A DNA stretch of 64,000 nt from Skeletonema tropicum (taxonomy: Eukaryota; Bacillariophyta; Thalassiosirophyceae; Thalassiosirales; Thalassiosiraceae): assembly GCA_037178625.1 (NCBI GenBank), contig CM074131.1:1860001-1924000 (forward strand), read 5' to 3'. The notes beneath the pieces are model-generated. The model searched no databases. It was not told the DNA's origin and worked only from the letters and a program-made list of their open reading frames with translations. Below are positions 39,501 through 49,341 of the stretch, one piece after another. The position numbers were made by a program, and so were the translations under genes. Within the stretch, counting starts at the first letter, position 1; each line of letters opens with the position of its first letter.

Positions 39501-39968
39501 GATGGTCCCACATTTACTGCCTCTCGAGTCTCGGAGAGTTTTGACGGCGTACATTACCCACCTCAGGTGTACGATGCAGGTGCTCAAATACTCATGAACG
39601 CACTAGATTGGTTGCTACCACCCAACGAAGCAGAACCGATAATCATAACTCCAGAGATTGGGAAAATGAGCAATCCAATGCTAGGGCTCGCGATGTTAGT
39701 TCTTGTTGGTATCGGTTTGTTTACGTTCGACGGCTTCCTTGGTTTTACCTACCTTGCATCCGCATTTGTGAAGGGACTGAAACCAAACGAGTTGCATAGA
39801 CAAATATTGAGATCATCAAAGAAGTCGAGCCGCGTTGAAGTCGCAGATCCAGAAGCAAATGGTGTTATGAGAAGTCGCCTCAAGAAAGCAAAGGCGAGAA
39901 AGAGAGCCCCCAAAGCCAAAACATCTGAAAACTTGGACTCAGAGATTGCAGCATTGATAGGGAGGTAA
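36576..39968 (+). CDS. CASD1/Cas1p-like O-acetyltransferase with C-terminal SGNH domain
   Basis: Up to 1130 residues; ATG codons at 36576 and 36738 (MSDNEDAFDEGDMYSPTRD) are both possible, the second giving a more usual N-terminus. A first membrane segment is followed by a multi-pass Cas1p acyltransferase domain (about 180-640): EEWKGWMQFMFLLYHYMYAV, EIYNGIRVMITCYVWMTGFG, MLWRLNFLVFFLCLTHGN, SSLDHWSTLLGMVFAINYP and KTTLETYLMQHHIWLSSNSK. An SGNH/PC-esterase domain (about 750-1010) then has VFIGDSETRNLHY and, near its end, SFDGVHYPP (D-x-x-H). Such enzymes O-acetylate glycans in the Golgi, as for sialic acid or cell-wall sugars. In CASD1 the SGNH domain comes first; here the order is reversed. 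The substrate is unknown. Confidence 0.82.
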   Translation: MSIPQIHRFSFHQRSHRPWPIYQSHSFDNTCQVASICTTQVSPTSNIKELGASAMSDNEDAFDEGDMYSPTRDANTSTLAMAMLFGSIIFATASLAARLWLAGMWSWESGGAPMHVMLASSSSSSVSEEETAALVPHKDKSNDSSSNSKELNMSKQPLDTSSLPSIYNLLHHSSVFGLILLYSYICEHHPPYPHDEKTYDRDEFLFWTILVVVIAGGHSLKKNVDIRKNATKHKLRAAGKQGVQDSRDKDENSPDNAILNRYQTEEWKGWMQFMFLLYHYMYAVEIYNGIRVMITCYVWMTGFGNFMFFHKTNDYSFHRILQMLWRLNFLVFFLCLTHGNRYILYYICPLHTYYFLMVLAVMYIGKEKNHTRWWMRTKLGVLAIIIYIVWDCESYFGVFNLLHQFFLSDEPVEGARMGTMWEWYFRSSLDHWSTLLGMVFAINYPITILWFRKIEERSSRRQWMGKLAVGFGMMYALRAWVKGPLMYSKAQYNETNPYFGFVPLLTYIFLRNLTPTMRSYSMELLHEIGKTTLETYLMQHHIWLSSNSKTVLTFLPGWPRVNLALVTCIYVLLSRKMHDLTLLLRSIMLPDDGEACIRSSVGSLVTIAGFYCTAFVVEEMEIANLMSVGVVSVVCGTLLYQSVMDSTWTSYRETVKAAKRKLDADLGDNDDHNSTTSESDFVTSNAEEKDTAISKFCPPLIGAMVVLVLGLIWNGFAATGASSIGLLPSSCDAFVNSGSWIPIDGCNEASRGVAHRENQVSSFGMCLPHGNSHIWAWEKQPSYTHCRFGYRDEAQVKKVLNNRKIVFIGDSETRNLHYASLRIMGVTGSGAYDATLPKHQDTTSILWGGTTPVVFKWAPLAVDQLAVLKEVNDNARDGSSQPDLIFLGGGAWDRLHVYATDEDRQSHAATLKELSAEMLRSQQQNAAVVWFIPTTINSPALNTEEKRDHMREEDMEAMRAVYAKNGVLSASSFVLDGPTFTASRVSESFDGVHYPPQVYDAGAQILMNALDWLLPPNEAEPIIITPEIGKMSNPMLGLAMLVLVGIGLFTFDGFLGFTYLASAFVKGLKPNELHRQILRSSKKSSRVEVADPEANGVMRSRLKKAKARKRAPKAKTSENLDSEIAALIGR

Positions 39969-40285
39969 CGTACATCATAAAACATAGGACTCTCTCAAGA
40001 GGATCAGCATAAGATAATGGCTAGAAACCCAAAGACTACACATTTTCAGTCAATGTAACGCAACCAGCGCCAAGGGTAAACCAGCGCTGCATCTTGGAGA
40101 AGAGGAAGAGAAGAATGAAGGGAGAGGACAGCTTTGTCAAGGTTTCCTCCGCTCCGCTGCAGGTCTGTCTTCGTTCCCCTTTTTTCTTTTGCACGAAACA
40201 GAACAAAGCGATCCGCAACACGATGGCGATGGCATAACATCTCTATCTCTATATATGGCTATTACCTCCATTAAACAGATCAACG

Positions 40286-43200
40286 ATGGAATCGGAGAAA
40301 TTGCAGTCATCGTTCCAAGCCTGGTTGGATGCCTGCTTAACGCACTACGAGAATCCTGACGTAGCCCAACGGTTGCGTCAAGAAGCTCGGGCACATTTCG
40401 AATCATTGTGTTGTCAAGCATCAGTGGATGATAATATCTCATCACCCTCCAAACCCTCTACGGTCGAGCAAGATCTCTCCAACGCATCTCTCTCTACGAC
40501 AAATGGAGCGATTGCACTTCTTGTATCGATGTTAGGCCCTGCATTTTCACAACAAAATGTTCCATTAAATACTGCAAGAGTGCGTGCAGTAAATTGTCTT
40601 TTAGGTGCATTGGAGGGGAGCACATCTTTAACGTATGGAGTACGTCAGGGGGTAGGAAACTTCCTGAAAGAACTCTGCCGTGCAGAGGCTATGGAAGAGG
40701 ATGACGATAATGAAATGATGATGGACAGCAGTAATGCATATGTAGACGGAGCAAATTTAAGTCCAGAAGAAATAACGCAACAATTGGAAGCGATGGATAA
40801 ATCACAACAGCAACGCCCCAAGGGAGGCTCACCATCTGCCGCTGAAGACGTACAAGATTGTGCAATTTTAGGTTTGAGTGCACTGTTACAATCTAAACTG
40901 GATATATTTCCTACGCAACAGTCGCAGTTGCCGAAATCGACCCCTGTAAAAGAAGCGATTGGAGTTGTCTACCAATCTATGGAATTAAGAATAGAACTTG
41001 CAATGCTAGGGCTGACGCATCGTTGTGAGAGTGATGATTCATCTAATAACTACAATAGCTTCAATGCTGGCGATGGTTATGAAACAATTAGCCCTGCTTT
41101 GAATGTGGAAGGTCTATCACAGCTACCCCGAGTGAAGAGATCATTGTGTTTCAAGCTACTAGAAGGTGCACTGGATGGTTTGAAGGAAGATAAACTACAA
41201 TGGGAACAACTCACTCAACAATCTTCGACGATAGGTGAAGAAACCGAGTGCGTTCTCCCCAACAATCTTTTGAAGGAAATGTCCAAGTTTGCTTCCTTGA
41301 CATCATCTTGCTTGCATGGTGAAACAGACCCTCGGTGTTTATTGCAGTTGCTACGCCTACTGAACAAGTTGCAACAAATTATGTTACCCATGTTTTTTAG
41401 CACCCCAGCAAATCATTCCAGATTCCGATTCCCTACAGTTGAAGTATTCGATGCTGTTGCACCCTACTATCCGCTGCACTTCACCCCGCCGAAGAATGAT
41501 CCACATGGGATAACGCGCAAGATGCTACAAGATGCACTAATGTCGGTGTTTTGCGAACGAGGCGCGATGTATAGTGACAATTCAACCAAAGCCGAAAACT
41601 CTGACGATGATGACAATGAGAATGCAACCATGACAGAGCTTAGTGCACGAATGTTTTTGGAGAGGCTAGATCCATCGAAATATACAAATGATTACGAACC
41701 TCCTTCTAGTCCAGAGTATGAGGAGGAAGATAAGCTGGATGCTCTTCGTGACTTATCGAGTCTTTTATTACCTCCTTCTTCAACGTCGTCAACCGAAGCA
41801 CATATTACGGTTGCATTTGTATCGGAATTATCTTCGTCCCTTGCACGTGCTCATGAAGAGGCTGTGTCCAGCGATAAAAATACAGATGCAAATTCACTTG
41901 CAAGCAGACTGCGGAAATTTGCTTCATCATTTGCTTACAATTTATCACCAGTCAGCGCAAATAATAGCGACGTGAAAGTGCGGCAAGCCACTCTTCTTTG
42001 GGAAGCATTTGTCGACGATGCCACCCGAAAACTGGCCATCAATCTATCTTCATCACCACAGAGCATGCATGGACGCTCCTCGACAGCTTATTTGGCTGCT
42101 TTGGCTGCGGAAGGGGGGTTGCCAACGCTGAGAAAAGTGCTAGATGTCAGTTTGCCTCGCCTTTTAGATTTGTTATCAAAACACAATGACAGTTCAAGCG
42201 CTGATGATGAGAAAATGGCAGCAGCAATTCGTGGCATTGCTGCTTTCATGTCTTCGTGCTACGTTGCATTAAACATGTGGGAACGGGATAACAAAGGAGT
42301 TCAGGTTCATCCACACCCACTATCGAAATACATTTCACAAATACTTCATAAAATCGCCGCTGTGTTGAAGGGAACACGTGACAAAGGCATTGATGGCCCG
42401 CTTACATTGGCTGCTGCCGGTGCTTTCGAGTCGGCATTGACGTCTGCTGATTTGAGTGGATTAGAAGAAGACGACATGAATATCATCGAGGATCTATTAG
42501 AGTTGATGTCTGCTGCGATACTAGAGACACTGGGCGAAACTGCACCGAGTGATGATGATACTTTACACAAGTGGAAGAGATCTTGTGCGCGAGCACTAGG
42601 AGCGGCCATCGCAACGGGGCTGAACAAATCAGAACACACTCCGAACAGCGGCGAACGATTAGAATCTCTTGCACAAAATTTATTGCCAAAGTTTTTGACT
42701 TCATCAATCGGAGATTCTTTTCCATCATCAAAACACCATCATGAACGTTATGACTGGATGGTCCTTGCAGGTGCTTGCGCGAACGGAACTCCGAATATAT
42801 CAGAGCAAATTGTGTCCTCACTTTTGTCGAGTACAATTGATGATCTGCAAAAGAAAGTGGGTGTTTGGGGGTGTTCTCCGCAATTTCGTTGCTTCTCGTT
42901 AATGGCCCTTGCATACCTCATCCGCTTTGGAGGGACCAACGTCGGAAATATATTTCATTGCGTTTCGTCCCCAGCAGCGACTCCTCTAGATGTTATCAAT
43001 GAGTTGTGTATGCCATTAGATCAAGAAAGCTTGCAAGAAGGAAACATAAGTGATCCTCCAAAACAACTCACAAGGCAGCTGCCGGTCGGTATGAGTCATT
43101 TACAATTACCTGACTCACTAGCGAAGGACGCAGAGATGATACATGCGACTGTGAGTGTCAACTGTTTCTTTCCGAATTGTCTATTTCCCCCCATTATCAT

Positions 43201-44608
43201 GTGTCTCACATCAACCTTTCCTATAGATCCAACGGGCATACTCTGTTTTGCCGTATCTAATTGAAGCGTACGCATGTCCTTCATCGGCCAGTTCTTGCGA
43301 CAACCTTGTTGCTTTCGTGGATCAAATTTTACCGCCACTATCTGAACTCGATGAAGTCAAGCTATACGTTGCTTTCCCTTTGTTGGCTGCTGTACTCAAT
43401 GGGCAGAATAATGTTTGGAACGTCGTAAATCCTGGCACTGGTCAACGCTTACAGTCGATGACTACATACCTCGCACAGTTCAGTATGAGCTCAGATCATG
43501 ATTCATTTTCTAGATCCGCTGCCGCATCATGCCTCTTTGCGATTCTGATTCACGAGGATAAGGATGGTGGTAATTCGAGCGGCGAAAACATCAAAAATCT
43601 GCTAGACAGAGTGGTCTACCCCGTCGTTACTGAATCTGTTGCTCGCTTACAACAAGTTATTGACGGGAAATCAGCCACAGCTGCATCATATGATGCCTGC
43701 ACTGCAAATGTTGAAGCGGCTCTTCATTTCATGGCTCTTTTAGGCTCAGCCGCTGCATGCCGCGGGGGTCTTTGCTCTCAGACTGCAGACGAAGTTGCGT
43801 CTTGTCTGGTTCAAGTTGCCTGTAATGATTCTTCCGCTAGATTTGCGTTGAAAACTCCAGGAGAAGAGGCACAAAAGCATCCTATCTTGGACCCTTCCTC
43901 CCTCGCCTTTATATTACCGGCATCGGCTTTTGGCGGTATGTTATCCGTGAAGAACGGAGGTCCTTTCTGGAGACAGCGTATCATTCACAAGACCTTGCCA
44001 ATTCTAACGAAGACGCTTCAGGATCAGGCAAAATCACGTAGCCCACCTGCGCTTGGTTCTTTAGCAGTTGTGGGTCACATGTTGTGTTCTGTGTCCCAAA
44101 CTCATTTGGGCGAATCAAAGGTTCGTCAGATGATTCCCACTTTGATTGCAGGACTTGTGTATTTCTCAAAGAACTTGGATGTTGTAGTTCAATGCGAGCA
44201 GGCATCGAAAAGATTAGACGTATTATCAATCATTCTTGCTGCTCTGACCAAGATACTGCGGATCTCACCTGAACATGTAAGACTTGTTTATTTTTTCTGC
44301 ATGTTGTTCATCACGCTCTTTGTAAATTCTTACGCAGTTACGCTATTTTTTAGGTTACGAAATTCATTGGTGTTATTATTCCAAGCCTTTTGCTTCTGAG
44401 TACGTGTACTGCGTCAGAAACATACACTCCAAACCAACTCGTTGCGTTGCAGTGTCTAGAGATAGTAACATCAAATTCAAATGCTCGCAACGCAGTATTG
44501 AGGGAAAAGGATCAAGTTACTGCTGCTCTCTCTGCAATAGTCGATCACCCGTCAAAGATCATACGGCAGGCCGTAGTGCAAGTACGAAACGTGTGGTTCA
44601 CTCTATAA
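40286..44608 (+). CDS. MMS19: MMS19-like HEAT-repeat protein, three exons
   Basis: Exon 1 is 40286-43150, exon 2 43227-44276 and exon 3 44354-44608. The phase-0 introns (76 and 77 nt, gtgag...tag and gtaag...tag) join to a 1389-residue protein. It is helical throughout with degenerate HEAT repeats. The C-terminus (ALSAIVDHPSKIIRQAVVQV RNVWFTL) strongly recalls the MMS19 ending, in which a final repeat D-x-K-R-x-V-R-x-x-A-V-x-x-R-x-x-W closes the protein. MMS19 is part of the cytosolic iron-sulfur assembly targeting complex and serves DNA repair enzymes. The N-terminal half has acidic and Ser-rich inserts, making it longer than the human protein (about 1030). Another large HEAT protein cannot be excluded. 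Confidence 0.6.
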
Positions 44609-44626
44609 TATAATGAACCTATTCAG

Positions 44627-47253
44627 TTACTTCATGGGTGTTTGACTACCGAAAACCCTTCTCATGACTGCACGTTCGTCCACATCCACGTCGAAATTGA
44701 CAGGCCTGATATGGGCAGAATACTTGCCTTGAACCCCTGTTTTCGTACCAGTCAATACATTAGCAGCAAAGAAAGCTCGAGAACCTCTGATCGAAGTGCG
44801 TCCGACTCGCTCGTTGTGTCCGTACCTTTGTTCTATAACTTCGAGTTGTTGGAAGAAACTGTTGATTACAACTGAAGTAATCACATTGGATATGATGGTG
44901 ACACATAATAGGTGGAAGAACAAGAAGTAGAATCGAACAGTCTTGCCACCAGTGGTGTATTCGAACCCCTCGATGCACGTCGTCCAATTATTTACTACCA
45001 ATAGATTGAAGAGCACATTCATGCTGCTCAAAGGGTCATTGAAGTTGTTAGGCCAATAAGCACTGCCCGTGAAGTCTGTAGCTCCCAAAAGAGCGTAAGA
45101 AAGAGGATTTGAAGGATCTCGAGTTATTCTCCCTCCGTAAAGTAGCTGTCCTAACGTTGCGAAGACATAAGCAACAAACAACAATACGACAAAGATATCA
45201 CGGCTCGCTGGCAAAATATCAAGTGTAATAGCCCCAAGCAGTCGGAATGATTCGATGGAAAAGAGAAGACGAGTCAATCGAAGAACACGCGCCATTACGA
45301 TGAATCGTATGAGGTGCTTATCGCTGTATGCATTTGGATCTGTAGAGGAGAAGACAGGAGTGAGGTCAAATCACTGCAAAGCAAGTAAATCAATGCAACA
45401 AACTACCACACTCACAATAGATATAGAAGGATGCTAGGATAATCATACAGGTGATAAAGAAATCAAAGACGTTTCTCGCTGACTCGGTATATTTTTTCCA
45501 CCCGTTGATTGTAACTTTCAATATCACTTCCAACACATAGAGTGCTGTAAATAATGTCTCTAATTTCTCCCAGCTCGTATCTAATGCATCAATGTTTTGT
45601 GAGACACTGCCTTGTCCTACCAACATTGAGTAGTCTTGCATAAATTCCGTCACGGCATTAAGCACAAGAATTGCATCAACAGCTGTATCGAATCTGTTAG
45701 ACTTCACAACCTCGCTTAGTCGCGCGTACCATTGTGATCGATACACAGAAGGCAGCATCGTTTCAACCAATGTGACATAGTCTGATTCTTCAGAAAGAGT
45801 GAAAAGCAAGACAAGGCCAAAGTCCAGGAATTCTTCGAGACTAATTGAATCGGAACCGTCTTTGTCTAACAGCGCAAAGAGTATACTCTTCTCTTCCGAG
45901 GACATTGTATTCACCTTTGGAAAGTCTTTATTGAGAACAGCCATTACATTCATTATACTCTCTCTACAAACGTATCCTTTATCTTCGCGATCTAGCAAGA
46001 TAAATGCATCTGATAGTAGCTCTTTCGCTCTGATAAAGAAAGAACAAAGAGAGAAGACGTTAGTAAGTGGTGCCATTGGAAGTCTAGTATTGTTTGAGCG
46101 CACTACACACTCTATACAATATACTCACAACTCTTCTCGAGAGACTTTGCGATCATTTATGCTTTTGTCATACTGTTGGGTGCAGACTGCTAGTATGAGG
46201 TTCATGATGTAGAAGAATGATATGGACATGAAAGATACCCAATATATTGCTACTAAACGGTTTTCGTTGTACGAATCCATGGATACGTCGGGGTAGTTAG
46301 CTGTAGTCACAGAGATCCACAGAGTCCACATTCCTTCCAGCAGATTTGGAAACTGGTTTCCTTGAGTGGTGCCGAAAAACATCACAACTCCAAACCATGC
46401 ATAGAATACAATTATAACACCCAGCATAGATAGAACATAAAGAACATCAGGTATCATCTTGAGTAATGTCATGAGCTCTCTCTGAAATCCCTTCAGAAAC
46501 GTCCCTAGAATCGCCACTCTTAAGAAAGGATTGAACATTGTATTGTCGATGAGTATACTCATTAGAAACAATATCAATATGAAGCACTGAGATGCATGTA
46601 TCCGACGCTTATACCCACGATAAAAGAAAAATGATGGAGAGAATCCGTCGTCGCCAAACTGCAACAGCATGAAAAAAGCAATGACGCTGATGCATACTAT
46701 CTCGATATTCCGGGATTGTGTAACTGTAAGCAACATTGCATCAAAGTTGGGGTATAAGGCCTGGTTTTCTTCTTCATCTGCGGTGACCCCATAAGCTTCA
46801 AATAGGATTTTGCAATCACCAAAATCACTGATGTTGCTATCACCTCGACTCGATGCAACTATCTGCAAATCGGATGCATCTCTACACCATGTCGGCGGCT
46901 CAAAGAATGTCAGCATGAATAGAGCCCAGCACACAAGCACTACTGCACCTCGAAGCCAAACCACCATCCTCCCGCAAAAAATACTGATAGCATTTCTTGC
47001 TGCTTGTTCTTCGTTGTCGTATGGCTATCAAGAAAGAGAAGTGGTTTGTCAGCAAACAATAGGACACAAAGCAGCACAACTACAAAAAATGCACACTCAC
47101 ATCATAGTATCCTTCGACAGGAGCATCTTGAAATCCGAGATACGCATCACGAATCAGTTGAGCTGCTTTTTGAACGTTTGATGAAGAGGAAACGCCATCT
47201 ATTGAAGAATATATGGAGGTCTTGTCTGAGGAGAAAAGATTAGTCGTTTCCAT
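44627..47253 (-). CDS. TPC1: EF-hand two-pore cation channel (TPC1-like), four exons
   Basis: Exons on the minus strand are 47253-47101, 47024-46129, 46029-45416 and 45339-44627. Introns are 76, 99 and 76 nt, and phases 0, 2 and 1 agree at every join, giving 791 residues. Domain I has six helices, with pore VTTANYPDV following EGMWTLW. Two EF-hands follow in the linker (loops DREDKGYVCRES and DKDGSDSISLEE). Domain II carries an Arg-rich S4-like helix (RFIVMARVLRLTRLLFSIES) and pore LFNLLVVNNWTTCIEGFEY. Two six-helix domains around paired EF-hands is the plant TPC1 plan, a Ca2+-regulated, voltage-gated channel of vacuole or endolysosome membranes. It is divergent from the histone deacetylase gene. 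Confidence 0.9.
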
Positions 47254-47783
47254 TTTGTGTAGATATCTTTCTGATCTGCCGAATCAAAGCAACACCTACT
47301 GCCTGCCCGCTTAAGTAGCTCTGACTGGTCAGCCTTTGAATGTTTTGGAATGGTACTACCGCTCGCGTTGCCAGCCTATCACACCTATGCTTGATACCTG
47401 ATATGCGCCAGCTTGCCGCTTGCCTCTTGCCTGCTGCCACCGAATACTAAGTATGTTTGCGCCGCTAAAACAAAAAAATACACGCCAAGCCGACCGACGC
47501 GACATGGCTGCGACAGGGCATTGGCATTGGTCGGACATCGGATGGACATTCCATCGGCCGGCGTGGCCGGCCGGACAAAGAATTGCGGACAGATATTCCT
47601 CTAGGAAAAGACACATGTCGAGGATACACATCTTATCCCGGATCGTTTGCACCACAAACACAAAATTTAGGAGTGGATTTATTGCATTGACCTCAAGGAG
47701 ATACCCAAGCTTTATCACCCCCGACAAACTGCGGAAGCCCCCTCTTGCACTCCCTGCCAGCCTTCAATTAACTCTTGATCACA
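47254..47783. promoter_or_regulatory. Divergent intergenic region, TPC1-like / histone deacetylase
   Basis: About 530 bp between outward-facing genes. It contains a GC-rich palindromic run around 47556-47577 (CATCGGCCGGCGTGGCCGGC) unlike the surrounding AT-richer DNA, and GCTTGCCGCTTGCCTCTTGC repeats at about 47410-47430. Promoter function is inferred from orientation. Confidence 0.45.
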
Positions 47784-49118
47784 ATGACGATGGAAACTGA
47801 GCCCACTTCCACCGGCAGCACGTCTGCCTCCTCCCGCCGCGTCTCATACTTTTACGACGCCGAGGTGGGAAATTACCACTACGGTCAAGGCCACCCCATG
47901 AAGCCCCACCGTGTACGCATGACGCATAACCTTGTAGTCAACTACGGCCTGTACAAAAAAATGGATGTCTTTCGCCCTCGCCTTCTCAGCCCCACAGCCA
48001 TGACAAGATTTCATTCGGACGATTACATCAATTTTCTCAAGGTTATCACTCCCGACAACATGACCGATTATACCCGTCAGCTTCAAAGGTTCAATGTGGG
48101 CGAGGATTGTCCCGTCTTTGACGGCCTCTTTGAATTCTGCCAGCTTTATACCAGCGGGAGTATTGGTGGAGCTGCGCGCTTGAACGAAGACAGCGCAGAT
48201 ATCGTCATCAACTGGAGTGGTGGGCTTCACCACGCCAAGAAGGCAGAGGCTTCTGGATTCTGCTACATTAATGATTGCGTCCTAGCTATTCTGGAGCTGT
48301 TGAAGAAACATGAGAGGGTGCTCTATATTGATATTGATATCCATCATGGGGATGGAGTGGAGGAGGCGTTTTATTCTACCAACCGTGTCATGACAGTTTC
48401 ATTTCACAAGTTTGGCGAATACTTCCCCGGTACAGGAGATGTCCTTGACATTGGATATGCTGATGGCAAGAACTACGCCATTAACTTCCCTCTCAATGAT
48501 GGTATGGATGATGAAGCCTATGAGTCAGTTTTTAAGCCTGTACTTTCGAAGGTCATGGAGCATTTCGCCCCTGGTGCGATTGTGTTGCAGTGCGGGGCTG
48601 ACTCCCTTTCTGGTGATCGTCTGGGCTGTTTTAATTTGAGTGTAAAGGGACATGCCGACTGCGTTGCCTTTATGAGGAGTTACAATATTCCCATGCTGGT
48701 TTTGGGTGGGGGAGGATACACCTTGCGCAATGTCCCCAGATGCTGGACATATGAAACAGCAGTAGTCGTGGGGGAACCTGTCAAGGATGACTTGCCATTC
48801 AATGACTACTATGATTATTTTGGCCCGGATTACAGCCTTCACTTGCCCGTCTCAAATATGGAAAATCTCAACTCAAAGGAATACTTGAACCGTACCAAGA
48901 CTCAACTGATTGATATTTTGAGGGAAGTTGAGCCAGTTCCTGGAACACAAATTCAGACTGGTCAAGTTGAGAGTCAGCTCAATCCAAGGGGATTTGGTAT
49001 GGAAGTTGACGCGCCAAGCAAAGATGAAGGGGGAAATGCAAAAGCTGACAACCCTGATGAAAGAAGTGATGAAAGAATGGATGGGCGCAAGGAACATTCA
49101 GCTGAGTTATCATCATAA
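47784..49118 (+). CDS. Class I histone deacetylase (RPD3/HDAC1-like)
   Basis: A 444-residue enzyme starting at the ATG at 47784 ([11 protein letters not shown]). Class I signature blocks are [60 protein letters not shown] (the tandem His of the charge relay), the zinc ligands in [20 protein letters not shown] and [12 protein letters not shown], and the active-site Tyr in [15 protein letters not shown]. The enzyme removes acetyl groups from histone lysines and acts in repressor complexes such as Sin3. All catalytic residues are present. The C-terminal tail (about 60 residues) is acidic and disordered, as in the family. No introns. Confidence 0.96.
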   Translation: MTMETEPTSTGSTSASSRRVSYFYDAEVGNYHYGQGHPMKPHRVRMTHNLVVNYGLYKKMDVFRPRLLSPTAMTRFHSDDYINFLKVITPDNMTDYTRQLQRFNVGEDCPVFDGLFEFCQLYTSGSIGGAARLNEDSADIVINWSGGLHHAKKAEASGFCYINDCVLAILELLKKHERVLYIDIDIHHGDGVEEAFYSTNRVMTVSFHKFGEYFPGTGDVLDIGYADGKNYAINFPLNDGMDDEAYESVFKPVLSKVMEHFAPGAIVLQCGADSLSGDRLGCFNLSVKGHADCVAFMRSYNIPMLVLGGGGYTLRNVPRCWTYETAVVVGEPVKDDLPFNDYYDYFGPDYSLHLPVSNMENLNSKEYLNRTKTQLIDILREVEPVPGTQIQTGQVESQLNPRGFGMEVDAPSKDEGGNAKADNPDERSDERMDGRKEHSAELSS

Positions 49119-49341
49119 TAATTGTGAATCCTGTCGTCGCCATCGAGCACAAATCAATGAAAATTGGGCACCGATGGAGACACCAGGTGTCCAGGGGATA
49201 TATTAGGGGGACTGCAATACATAGTTTATGATAGGGGAGGCAAGACTTGCCTAAATTCGATTCTTTTATAATCAAATGTTACGAATTACATCTAACTACA
49301 TCCTCATGCAACTGTTTGTCCGGTCACACGAGGAGGCACAT

